DNA of 64,000 nucleotides from Ulva prolifera. Lineage: Eukaryota > Chlorophyta > Ulvophyceae > Ulvales > Ulvaceae. Where the stretch lies: positions 11,381,257 through 11,445,256 of the forward strand of contig CM041197.1 in NCBI GenBank assembly GCA_023078555.1. Reading direction: 5' to 3'. Under the pieces are notes generated by a model that was not told where the DNA came from, made no database searches, and saw only the letters and a program-made list of their open reading frames with translations. Every line of letters starts with the position of its first letter. Positions within the stretch are counted from its first letter, which is position 1. The position numbers were made by a program, and so were the translations under genes. Positions 12,215 to 23,700 of this stretch are shown here, piece by piece.

Positions 12215-13211
12215 AAGACGATATTGGACGTGCCCCGTCTGTGTTGCAAGCCCTTGTCTTGCCTGGAGAGATAGCTTAAGCGCTTCAGTGGCGTGTTGGT
12301 TGTATTTGTCAAACTGCTTCTTGTGTCATCAGCCCATACCTTTCGCAGTGTCTCGTGCAGGAAGTACCTTGAGCTGCTGCCAGGTAACCTCGTTATATTT
12401 GCCTGCCAGCCTAGCACTGCCTGGCATTCTTACCTCGGCACGTCAGTTTAATAAGGTCAACGCCACACATTAAACCGTCAGATTTCATAGTAATTCTGTT
12501 CAACGTCTCGTGTGAATTTGACCTTTTGATCCCTATCGAATCAGTAGGTGCTGTATGTTGTGTGTGGGTACTGCGGGGTCAGTGTGCAATACTGTCATTC
12601 AGCTGCACCGAATACAGGGCGTTATTTTTCTGAGTCTCTGTGAGTGAGCAGCTGTGGTAGGCATAATACAGCCTTTTCGAAAAGCGTAGGACTTCTGGAA
12701 CTTTCAGTTTATTGACGTACTACAAATAGTATGCACTGTGTACCTGAAAATCTTTGCCATTTCACGTGTCCACAACATCTCTCTCACAGTGTCATCATCA
12801 ACTTGGGCAACATGTTTCCTGTCACAAAACTCGAGCTGACAGTACCAACAAATTCACTCCAGCTATCATGACTTCGCTGCATCATGCCATTCGGAATCTC
12901 GCATGTATTCAAGCGGATCAATCCACGACCATCCTGCAGTTTGCACTATGCGATCCATAAGCACATTTCATTCGGAAAACATCTCTACGGGTACGCTACA
13001 CTCGCCCTTCAGACCAGCTCCTGCAAATATCTTTGGAAGTGGAGCAGGAGGACGACACGTCAGCATATGTTCACAGCCTGCTCGCATGTGCTCTGCACTA
13101 CATGGCTGCCCATGTGCCTCCCAGCACTGCCTCCCAGCATGCTGCAATTATGATTCATTGCACTGCCTCCCAGCATGCTGAAACTATTCTGCTGCAGCTC
13201 TCTCCGCCTCG
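12215..13211. other. Convergent 3' region between protease and minus-strand gene
   Basis: About 1 kb between two stop codons that face each other, so both 3' untranslated regions should lie here. No exon is convincing. A 20-bp phrase, CACTGCCTCCCAGCATGCTG, occurs twice near 13124-13180, with a shorter piece of it just upstream. Confidence 0.4.
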
Positions 13212-16200
13212 TCACGTTTCTCTGTGAACATCACATGCTCTTGCTGCTCCAGTTCTCGCAATGGGGTGTCGCTGTTTCTTTCCTACATACGATGGCAAAT
13301 GCTTTTCAGGGATCCTCATAAACATGATCACATCATTGCCTTGCCATGATACCTGTCCACTGCGGATTATGCAATGTTTCCGACCACCGTAGTGTCTTAC
13401 CAATTGCCCTTACGATATCAGTGAGCCATAACAGGAGATTTCAGGGGGGCAACGTACCATATACACTAGCCGCAAAACATCTGACAGCACCTCTGGGCTC
13501 GATATCAAGCCGGCCCCGATTACTGCCCCGCGCAATGCACCGTCTCTAGCAGGTCCGGGCTGGTGCAGCAATGGGGTGAAACAAGCCATCATACGGAACA
13601 AAGTAGCTGCCATCTGCTTGGGCTCCTTCGCCGACTTGCCGTGGAAACGTGTTTGAAAAGTATAGATTGTGTCCGCGCCTGTCTTAGGTGTACTGATTTG
13701 CAGATTCGCGGGGAATCGTGCCTCATCCGATAATCCCTCTGCTGCTTGCTTGGGCACAAATGCATCCGGGACGCTCTCAAGTGCCATGTCAGTGCTTCTC
13801 GTCAGGTGACTGGCCTCGGACTGTTCCAAGTGCATCGTGGGTTGCGTGCTCGCATCTGCGTCAAGACAATCAGCACTCTGGGTGTCCGGAATCACTTCAG
13901 CATCGTGTCCCGGTGGTTGCCCCTGCGTCATGGTCGCATCAGATTATTACGACATACAGTGATGTTGTTAAGAAAAAAATCGGGCTCCAGTACACACCAT
14001 GTGTTGGGTGGCAGGGTTGCGGGGTGTGATCCCTTGTGGGGCACTCAATCGGCGGTCTCCAGCGGGGTTGTATCCCTCAAACAGCTTGGGGACTGAGGCT
14101 GGCTCCCCCGCCTGTGCGGATGTTGCAGTGGTGGGCGGATGTTCAGCCGAGTGTTGCAGCTGCCTCGGAAGCTTGCTGCATGATGATCCTCCTTCTGGGG
14201 TGGGGGATTTGCGCTTCAACTTGCCCCCGTCCCCTGAACTCCCGTCGCCAAAGACAGGCGGTTGGTGGCCTTCCTGCAGCATATGCTGGTCCTGCACAGA
14301 CACCTGTTGGCGAGGGGGCACGGATTCGCCTGCCCCTAACGGATCAACGCCTGCTTCGTCAGGGCACGGCACTGCCCTCTTCGGTGCCCCCGTCGCTTTC
14401 CGGTCGTCATGAACCTGTGCAGCAGGGTGACCCCCCTCTGCTGCTGTCGGTTTCACAGTCTGACAATCGGGAGGTAGCAGCTCTAAAATGCACTGCGGGA
14501 TTTGTTTGAGTGGGCCCCTGCGTCACAAATGTACCGCATTAAACGCCGTATAGGCTCCGTGCATACAATTTTCCATACAAAGGCTGCATGCATCCGCATC
14601 AATCGCACTTCCGACAACCTTCATGTCTGCACCCGGCAGTGATTGTCAGTATGGCGACGTCCTCTGCATCACTGTAATTCCAGGTGTGGATGTGTGCAAA
14701 TGGATCACTGTTCGCGTCCAGCACGAGGCACTTGGCTGGTTTCTGGGACTTTGCCTTACCCGATGATAATGAAGCATTGATGTCAGAACAGGGTGAATCT
14801 GGCGGCGCGTCAGTAACACATAGATACGAAAGGGCCTGATAGAACCAGTGCCACCTGCGGTTCACGGGAGCAAACACAGCCATAGCCTTCCCAAACATGT
14901 CAAGCCTGGTCGTGCCGTTTTGACTGTGGCCGATTACACCTACATGTAACTGACCTCAGTGTCTCTCAGGTGACCTCAATAGCCCATGCTACCGTTGATC
15001 ACTACACTCTTGCTGTGAGCAGGCAACTCACTTATCATATGTAGAATCAGGGTTCGTGATCGTACCTGAGGTGTTGAGCAGTACGACTCCTATGGCGGCG
15101 TGGAATAGGTCATACAGATCCTCCGTTGATCCAAAAGGGAGCAAACCCCCACAATCATTCGGTGCAGACATTAGTGCTGCATCATGGGGAGTCGTGAAGA
15201 AATCCATCGTCAAGTTGGTCTGGACCAGAGCCTGATGACTTGCAGCAGCCGCCTCAACCCCCCGCTTGAAATTTGTCTTCCCGGCTGCTACGTACTCCCA
15301 CGCTGCCATCATGGCGTCAGTGTAGCTTCCGACTGAGGCTAGGGCGCGTTGCAGTTGTGGGTTGTCATCCTGTACACAGTCAAACATCAGAGTGAAACAT
15401 CGGCTCAGGTATGCCTATGTCACATGACGGGTCAGGTTTGTTAGATTGGCAGAGCATACCAGGATCGCTTTCGCCATACTGGACTTCTTTGCATAACTGA
15501 CCACGAATGGCGCAATGTGCCGGACCGTAGAGATGAATTGCCCAACAAAAAGGAGAGACTGCAGGTTGTGACGGCTCGGTTATTCTAAGGCAGAATATTC
15601 AATCTCTGAAGTTCAAGTGTGGGGCAGCGTACCGCCCTGCGTCAAGCTTCCAAGAACCACGTTCACATACGCTTCATGAATACGTATCGGAAAGGAACCA
15701 ATGTGGGGGTGGAAATACCTGGTTCAGTAGGATAGGTGAATAACACTGGTGCATCCTCCACAGAGTGTTGGACTCCGGTGCCAGCAGAAGTAATGCATCG
15801 CTGGGTTGGCGCCCTGCCCGTGCCAGCATCTCTGGGCAATGCGTGTACACTGCGGTAATAGTGTTGTCCAACTCCGACTTCCGGTCGGCTTCAACACGGA
15901 CAGCCGCCCGGGCTTCTTCGGGTGTGATCGTGAAGGGCAGCGTCATCAGCAGCCCGCGACCAGGTTGCAGTGCAGCCGCCGACTTGATTGCTGGGTCCAG
16001 CTTGGGCGGCTTGGCAGACTGTGTGGCAGACCGTGTACCCTCCGTGAGCTGGGGTGGGGGGCGAGGCGGGGGTACAGCAACGCCTGGCGAGTCTCCTGCA
16101 GACAGGTGGACAAAGCACCACACGATATCCCTGAGGCTGATTGCTTTCCACCCTGCAGCACAGTGTCCTGAGACGGTGCCTGCGAGCTGAGCAGGCAAGT

Positions 16201-17066
16201 GCCTCCAAAGAACACTGATTCGTCCGTGCCCCCAAGAAATGTCCCGTGTCAAAATACAATCAAAAGATGTTCTTCGTCTGGGAACTTATTCTGTTCAAGA
16301 TGATTCATGGTGCTGTGTATTCAAACGGGGTACATGGGAATCTCGTACATTGAAGTTCCTTGGCAGCTTTCCATTGGGATGCTTTGGGCACTGTTTCTTG
16401 TTGATGAAGGCCGTCTGGCGGGTGCACATGAGTGACCTCTAGCGAGCATCTAGATGGGTCTACGTAGCCACAGATGTATACCTGCAGCATGGCAGTATTA
16501 GATGTAGATCTCAGCAGCTTCACGGGACCACAACGACAGCCACAATGGGTCACCATGGTAGCATCGAATCGGCATATGATCTACAGGACACACTCACCCT
16601 GTGTGATTTCAGGCATACAACGTCATCAGTCACGTAGTGAACACGTGGAGGATAGTCGTACTCCACATCGGCTTGCGGTCGCAAGCACACGCTTCACGCC
16701 TGCGACTCCATCTGGATCTGGTACGTTGCCGGAGCCTTGCCAGCTTGTTGCAAACAGATTCTGTACTGTCACCCACTCCGAGAACATCATCACGGCCTGG
16801 ATCATGTTCTCCTTGGAGATCCTTGTGGGCTCGGACACGGTACGTCCCATCATGAACGTGTTTTTGCCAGAAACCGATCCCAGCATCTGCGTTGACGCCT
16901 TTGCCTGGGCGAAGGACTGTACGAAAACCAGCCGGCTCCAGTCGCGATTTAAGCGGCTCCCGCAGTGCAAGGTCCCCAGCAGGGGCATTATACGAGCCCG
17001 TTGAAGGTGTCCCCCCGGCGCATGTTGCAAGACTGCTTTTTCGACGTCGTCTTGAACTGAATTCAT
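13212..17066 (-). CDS. Unrecognised multi-exon gene inside the candidate element
   Basis: At least seven minus-strand exons are visible: 17066 to about 16662 (start MNSVQDDVEKAV, donor GGA|GTACGA); about 16100-15735; about 15565-15470 (HIAPFVVSYAKKSS); 15387 to about 15060; about 14930-14640; about 14510-13993; and 13922 to about 13460 (donor ATG|GTACGT). A last short exon probably ends at the TGA at 13212. The junction of CAC-ATG at 13993 with GGG-CAA at 13922 is phase 0 on both sides. Most other junctions are not settled. The fifth exon contains VFAPVNRRWHWFYQAL followed by CLVLDANSDP, which is loosely like the His and Asp regions of C48 peptidases, but no partner cysteine was found. The sixth exon is low-complexity and polar. 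Transposase is the natural guess from position, but no DDE signature is seen. Confidence 0.5.
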
Positions 17067-17638
17067 AGTGTCGTCTCTGCTGGTTAGACGTCAGACAACG
17101 ATGGGAGCACGCGTGGGCGGGGTCAAGCAGCAACTGAGAGTGAATGGCACACTAAAGCAGTAGTCGTATGGCCTGCACTACATGCCACGGGCACTGACCT
17201 GATCAAAGAAGTACATCTCTCATGATGCGTCACGACGCCAGAGGCGCTGGTGTCACGGAGAACGTGACCACGTTCGTCGGTGGACCAGATGACGTCATAC
17301 ACGACCACGCGCTAGCTATCCACACGGCGCACTACTGGACACGGCGGAATCTCGTGAAGCACTGTCGTCTCCACTCGCATATCCAGGATGTGAGCTGGCA
17401 CGAACTTGATCGGCGTGGGGGTCTCGAGGTTGGGGGGGATCTGGTCGTGTCACACGCAACAGAAAAAATGATGACACATGGCGGATTACAGGTGCGAACA
17501 CAAAATCATGTGCCTGCCCTGCAATCCACAACGATCAGTACTCTGGCATGCTATACTGCGGCAGCGGAACCGCAACAGCCCTGGCAAGGCCGAGGGGATT
17601 TCAGACACAACACCCCCCAGCGTCAGTCGGGATGAGCT
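17067..17638. promoter_or_regulatory. Probable divergent promoter region
   Basis: The minus-strand gene starts at 17066 and the plus-strand gene at about 17639, so their promoters probably share this space. A plus-strand frame from 17222 to 17635 looks partly coding and could be an upstream exon of the plus gene. If so, the shared promoter shrinks to about 17067-17221. No TATA-like or other element is clear enough to name. Confidence 0.3.
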
Positions 17639-19596
17639 ATGGCGGAGGTAACATTCATGACGCTCGTGACCAGTTCACATGTGCAGGAGCACAACACGAA
17701 CATATACGAAACTGTACACAAAGACCAAAAGAAAATAGTGAGGATGACAAACATGGCACCGCAAACCTGGCGCGAAATGCATGCCATACATGCCAGTAGA
17801 TGGCAATCGCTTGTACACGAGGCCTACATGAACCCGGGATTGGGTGCTTTATTGTTTGGGAGAATCACAGCCACCTCCATTGTGACCGAGCTGCACAACA
17901 GAGAGGACCCGGCACAGGGAACACGGCAAAGGATCATAGACAAAGATCCCCCAAGGTCAATGCAGAAGAGAGAATCGGCGCCGATAGTCCGACACATTCA
18001 ACTGGACCACGTCGCAGCGGTCCACCGAACCGGGAACGGCAGCACGTTCCGTACCAGATTATTTTACCTTGTAGTTCCCCCCACCCCGCCTCCCCTACCC
18101 CGGCCGGTTTTTAGCCAAGACTGTGTGAAAGGCGTTGACCACAGGGATGGTTGACTGCGAGACGCGCACTTACACATGCAGGTACTCCTGGCAATGGCAG
18201 AGGCACAGAGAGGCACACCAAGACAATTGCGTGGGAGCCCGTGCGCCGCTATAACGGAGGCGGCCGGGCTCGAAGGGGCTGGACGGCAACAAGCGCGGTG
18301 TCACAGCATTCGGATGGAAGCGATCAGGCGCCTTCAGGAGGGCGAGGTGAGTGCCCCGGTGCGGGCTGGGCTAGAGACTGCGATCACAAACGGGGTTGTC
18401 GTCGATACGGCACAACAGGTACTGGAGTTGCCCGAGCTACTGTCACTGCCGTACTGCTTGGAAAAGTATCTGGGGCAGCAGGTCGAAGAGAATCTTCGGA
18501 CAACGGGAGGCTTGAAGCAGACACTTCTGAGGCTGTGTTTGGTGACCAGCCCGAACATCAATGTGACGTACTACAACCACGGTGACGCAGGCAGTGCCCA
18601 CCTACGGCAGGTGCGTTCCGAGAGGTACCAGGAGCCCCTCATGGGGTGCAGAGATATGCGTTAGCCATCAGCACATGCGACGGGGCCACTGCCACAGGCC
18701 CAAAAGGCGGCCGAAAATGGATCTCGGGGATTCGGAGCTTGCAGGTGTCTTTCATGAACAGACCAAGCCACTTGAACTTTTTCTTGACGGACAGCGAAGT
18801 GCAAGAGACGACAGACAAGGAACTCGAGGCCAGACAGAACAGCATCAACTATCGCAAACAATTCAACGCCGTCATAAAGGGGGAGTCTTCCCTTCCACCC
18901 ACTAAATGGGTGTTTCTATTATGTACAGGACTTACGATGCTGGTATGCAGACCGGACGCAGCAGGGTCTGGGTTCACCGAGTTGCGGGTGGGAGACTCGG
19001 ACACGAATCCGAAGGAGCGCACGGCTCAAGTCAACCTCCTGAGATGGTTACACCGCCTGCGCCCACAAAGACGACGAAATGTATCTTCTGTAAGTAGTCT
19101 GCTGCAGAGGGCAGACCCAAATGCCGAATTCTACGGATGCGACCGCATGGTGTGGTCGCGGATTGGGGAAGCAGAATACCCAGCGGACATTAGACACCTG
19201 AATCAGAAAATTGCGGAAGCTGGACAAGAATCGAAGCTACGGAAAACGGTACGTCCAGGTAGCAAACGGAAGGATACAGACATCGCCGCAGAAGCGGCTG
19301 CAGTCACAAAATGTCGAGGCGCACTTGATGGTTTCGGGAAAGATCGACTAAGAAGTGATGATGCTTACAAAGGTATTGCGTTTTGCGCGATCGCTGCACC
19401 GTGTCAGACTGCTACACCAGTCAGAGTCCTTCCAGTGCTTGGGACAGAGCGAGTGGACCAGTGGCGACCGGTGAGCGATAAAACTGTCGCAGGGAGGCGG
19501 TTTCGCGAGTTTGAGAGATCGCAGGGATACAAACTGAGTAGCTACTACCAGTTTCGGGTGGATTTGACTGCCCAGCCGCGCGGATACGAGGTGTAA
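17639..19596 (+). CDS. Unrecognised three-exon gene inside the candidate element, 601 aa
   Basis: Exons 17639-18070, 18182-18610 and 18652-19596 join in phase 0 at both junctions and give 601 residues. The first intron starts CTT|GTAGTT and ends ACATGCAG. The second would be only 41 bases (CAG|GTGCGT to GGTGCAG), short but with good splice signals; the alternative is a frameshift. Visible features are an acidic and helical middle (VVVDTAQQVLELPELLSLPY), a basic stretch around HRLRPQRRRN, and KRKDTDIAAEAAAVTK. No zinc finger, DDE triad, recombinase or polymerase motif was recognised. The start at MAEVTFMTLV is the first methionine of the coding stretch. An earlier exon between 17222 and 17600 remains possible. 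Its position between inverted repeats makes a role in transposition plausible but unproven. Confidence 0.55.
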
Positions 19597-19738
19597 TATT
19601 TGACGCAAGTGAGACCCGGTTACACCTGGTCGTGCACAATCGGCACGTCGCTGGTGACAGGCAACACCAACAGTCTGAGTCGTCAACGCATATCGCATAA
19701 CACACCATGTATCTGTGTATCGTATCGGAAGTAATGCT

Positions 19739-20503
19739 TCACGGGGTGGCGGTGAGACCGCCGACGCTGTCGGTGCACATGATCACGACGTGATCGTCTT
19801 TGCTATGCAGCCCACGAGGACGAGGCGTCGACCACAAACTGCTGTCACAAAACATGCACCAGATGGTAGACTGTGCAGGCTTAACCTGTGCGCGCCCAGA
19901 TGGGAGGACATTATCGAATGATAAACAGACCCGTACAGCTTTGTGCGCGGGCCTGGCCACAGGCGTGTAGTGTTTGACTTCTCCCGTGATCTCTTTTGTT
20001 ATTATTCCATATTCGTCAGACTGCATTCCTGGTTCATCGCCGATCACCCTCTGCGCCACACTCACATTCAAGCGCCAGAGCCGAAACAGACCGCTCTCAG
20101 ACCCGCGGTAACCGACCATGGTTACCTGAAGGCTGTTCGGCCATCATGCCTTCATCATCATTCATCATTGATCAATCCATGTGCCTAGAATGGTGGTCTT
20201 CAAGTCGAAAGCCAGTCTGAATAAGAGCGAACCGGCCGGGTCCATCACCGATGCTCGTGGTGCATAAAATCAGCAGATTGCACGTATGTAAAAGTTGCTA
20301 ATGCAGACCTCGGGATCGTCGTGATAGCTTCCACCAGCACCTTTACCAGCGGTCAGCGCGAGCGTCCCCGCGCAGAGCAGTCCTGCATGCTTTCGGCAAC
20401 GGACTCTTCATCAAATGACGCAATCTGGCCAGGTACAGGCCTTGACCAGGAAATTGCAAGGCTATCCAACCGCACGAGCCGAATTTCGGTATGCTTCCAA
20501 TGA
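19739..20503 (-). CDS. Possible small minus-strand gene near the right end of the element
   Basis: Two minus-strand blocks look coding. One, near 20495-20365, includes RLVRLDSLAISW and ends at a stop after CSARGRSR, so a splice donor before that stop would be needed. The other, 20119-19739, is an open frame of 126 codons with GEVKHYTPVARPAHKAVR and ends GGLTATP. No family is recognised. It converges with the 601-residue gene, whose stop is at 19596. Whether the two blocks belong together is not resolved. Confidence 0.3.
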
Positions 20504-20540
20504 TGTCACATTCTCCAGGTCAGCGTTTCGACCCAAACAT

Positions 20541-20600
20541 GGTGAACTTACCGCTCATATTGCCGCTCATACGGAGGCGCTCATACGCATGAGCGACGAC
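20541..20600. repeat. Right subterminal GCTCAT/ATGAGCG motifs
   Basis: Within about 50 bases there are three GCTCAT motifs (near 20551, 20563, 20579) and one ATGAGCG (20589). This mirrors the left end, where the same motif is clustered inside the inverted repeat. Confidence 0.45.
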
Positions 20601-20611
20601 CTGTGTAGACG
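20589..20611 (-). repeat. Right terminal inverted repeat
   Basis: Exact reverse complement of 7275-7297 over 23 bases. The base following CCTGTG is T, then A, giving the TA dinucleotide that also precedes CACAGG on the left. A longer target duplication was looked for and not found. Confidence 0.7.
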
Positions 20612-20701
20612 GTACTGCCACACAATCAAGCTGGCACCAATCGTTGTGCTCTGCATCGCTTGTTGGGCCTGAAGGAACGCACTCAAACACATGACCATTT
20701 G

Positions 20702-23700
20702 TCATGCCCGTGAGGGTAATTCCCGAGATTCACAATGCATGTTACTGCTGCGATCATATGGGACAGGTGCAGCCACTTCGGAATCCAGCACCCACCACAC
20801 CATAGCAGGCGTATCGAATATGGTGACCACCACACAGCGTGGTGCCGCATCAGTATGTGTGAATGCACACCTGAACACATGCATGGACCGGATGGTGATA
20901 TATCTATAGGGCCCATTGATGCTGTGCACTGGACGACGACGAATGAAGTTCCAGTCATTGGAAACACAGAGGTCGCACATTGTTGACGTGGTTGCATCGA
21001 GGGCCGCGACTCGTCTCGCCTTTGACTCTTGATTGGATGAAGACTCTGCGGACGGCTGGGTCTGCGGTAATGACGTCCTGCATAGCACAGGTGGGGATTG
21101 TGGGGTGCGCACAGCTAGTGCTGTCGGGGGATGTCATTTGGCCGAGCTGCCGAGGCGGTGCTCTGTGGTCGATGCCAGTTCTGGTGGGCCTTGGTCATGC
21201 TGTGATCTTGTCAACTTCCTGCGGACTACCTGCCTCTCCGAAGTTGTCATAATATGCGGGCACCCCTCCAAGCTCTGCATCATGCATGTGTGCATATGTG
21301 CACAGAAGTGTACCCAGGGCCGGGGCACAGCAGCGGGCCGCATGCAGGTGTGCGTATGTTGAGCACACACATCACGCCCTGGCCAATAAACTTCATGATG
21401 TTCTAATTTGAAATCATGGCCACACGTGCACGGCCCTGTTGCAGTCCACGCTGGGCATCTGATCTAGCGCTACGGCAGGCCGAGCTCGCGTTGCATGCAC
21501 TTGATGTGGTCAAAGTACAGATCTGAGGACGGGTGTAGCTCATGAAACGTCTGTGTCATCACAGCGCAGCAGGGTTCAGAGGGAGCGGAAGCGTTACGTG
21601 TGCCCATGCTTTAGATACGTGCCGCTTCAACGCCTGAGCCTGTCCGGACCCCCCATCTGCACTCTTCAGATCTGCTTTGTGTCGGGCATCATCAGATGGG
21701 GCTTCTGAACCCTCATCATCTGTCTCAAGCGACGAGTCATAGTCCTGCAAACACAAGCGGGAGAGATTCATCTGTGAGCGATGAGCGGGAGAGATTCATC
21801 TGTGAGATTCCTCTGTGAGCCTTGCGTGTCATCATGATCATGTGCACACCAAGGTGACACTAGTGCACTATTATAATTAACTGCATTAAGCGTAACTGTC
21901 GTCCAGTTACACTTCAAGTGACTGCACTTTGGAATGTATACGTAACTGCGTCGTAGTGTAACTGCACTGTAACTGAACACTGCACTTTACTGCAGTGTCT
22001 ACACTGTAACTGCAGTAACAGTGCAGTAACTGCGTAACTGCAGTTTCGGCGCCCATTGCAGCAGCCAGCACCGCCACAAGAGGGCCTACTTCGTGACCCT
22101 GCTTCTGCACCTGGATTCTGGCATTGAACGCATGAAGTTCAGGGGGAAGAGGCCCCCGAGGGCCCTGCCTGAATCTGAGTCACAGATGCTTCCGATGCCT
22201 TGTTGGACATACGCATGCCACACACAAAAGATGTACAATCTCTACCCATTGGCACAGACCTGTGTTGCTTTCAAGCCCCGGACTCAGAACAGAGCAATAC
22301 ACTGCATGAGATCTAAACGCCCTCGTGTCGCTTGTATCGCTCCCAAAAATGCAAGCAGGTCTGCATCCCGCGCCTGCAGCCTCTCATCCCCGAGCTCTGT
22401 GCATGCATGACTGCCAAGCCGTATTACTCAATATATGAACAACTGCGAAATTCAGGGTCGCATGAGGCCTCCAGGGCACCCGAAGACTCTGACTGGCGCC
22501 GCAGAAAGCTGTTGCCACGAGCGCAGTAGAAAGCATTGGATGCCGCCGTCCGACCGCAACAGATGCAGACATCTGCCACCCACCGAGACATGCAGCAAGC
22601 CACCGATGTGGAGCCCAGATGTAGTCTACACCTAGCAGCCGAGAATCCAAACAAACATATGGATAACTGTACAGTATATATGTGGGGCTGCCGCACCGAG
22701 GTGTCGGCGCTGCTCATGCTTGAGCCATGGTCCACGGCCCGTTTCTGGATCACATTGACCCAGTTGATGCGTATCCGGTTTGCCTCCAGCAGCGCCAGTG
22801 TGGCTCTCCTCGAATTCTCTGTGTTGGGGCTGTCACGGCACAGACCCGCCTGCAGCACAGGGTGGCCCCGTGAAGAATTGGCCCCTTGAAGAAATGGCCT
22901 CGTGAAAAACTCTCAATGTCATTGCGACAATGCCACAGTATGACTGGCGAGGTTGCGCACTACTTCAGCACTGAACTAAAAGGACCGATTCGTAGCGTGC
23001 AATGCAAGACTCAACTGCCCGGGAATTCCATGATACGTGTGCAGTGTGTACCGCAGACCTGCAATCCTGAGCTTCCGGAAGAATTGCACCCCCATAACTA
23101 ATGTGCGGGCCACCTCACATCAGCTGCTGCACTCTGCAGCGCTTGGACTTCAGGAGAAAAATGCTTACACAGGCACAGATGCCGGGAGCCGTGAAGATGC
23201 TGTTCGGCGCTGTGAATGAAAGGCATGTCGCATGTCAGCATGCTGCGCGCAGTACCTGGCTCCCGGGGGGTGCATGTGCGTGTGGCAGTCATGCGCAGGT
23301 CTACATCAGCTCCCATGTAGAGGCCGATAAGTGTACGTGGCATCTGTCTAGGTCCAGACGGATCAAAAGCAGCAGTACTGAGGCCCCCACAGGTCACAAC
23401 GTCCTGGACCACGTCAAGTTAGCCCCGATTATAGGGTGTCAAACATGCTTGGGTCCTTGTATTGCTCATCTCGCATGTCAAAGCCTCTCCTCAGGTACAG
23501 TTACTGACTCGGCGGCGATCAAGAGGAGCAGATGCACGGCGTACCGTAGTTTAGACAGCACCGAACGACACACGGCCGCATTGAGGGACATGCGGGTACA
23601 CGGCAACGGCTCGGGATTTGGGCACGTGCGGGGTGGGTTGGGCACACACCAGCCTGGCGCAGAGCTTGATAGCCTGCGAGGGGATGTCGAGGACCGCCGG

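Larger units (their letters stand above)
7275..20611. mobile_element. Candidate 13.3-kb DNA transposon with terminal inverted repeats
   Basis: The sequence at 7275-7297 is repeated without mismatch, in inverted orientation, at 20589-20611. Just inside both ends are several copies of ATGAGCG or its complement, as expected of subterminal transposase-binding repeats. The interval contains a 60-bp satellite near the left end, a C48 cysteine protease gene, a minus-strand gene of at least seven exons, a plus-strand three-exon gene and a short minus-strand reading frame. If the ends are read as CACAGG...CCTGTG, the flanking dinucleotide is TA on both sides. CACAG-type ends, a short target duplication and subterminal repeats recall the CACTA/EnSpm group, where Ulp1-like proteases are known as passengers. 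I see no recognisable DDE transposase, so the superfamily is unassigned. No virus-type DNA polymerase or ATPase was seen, which argues against a Polinton. Confidence 0.55.

Noticed and set aside
7275..20611. Polinton/Maverick or other virus-like element
   Set aside because: Size and a cysteine protease fit, but no protein-primed DNA polymerase, integrase, packaging ATPase or capsid signature was seen, and the genes carry many introns.
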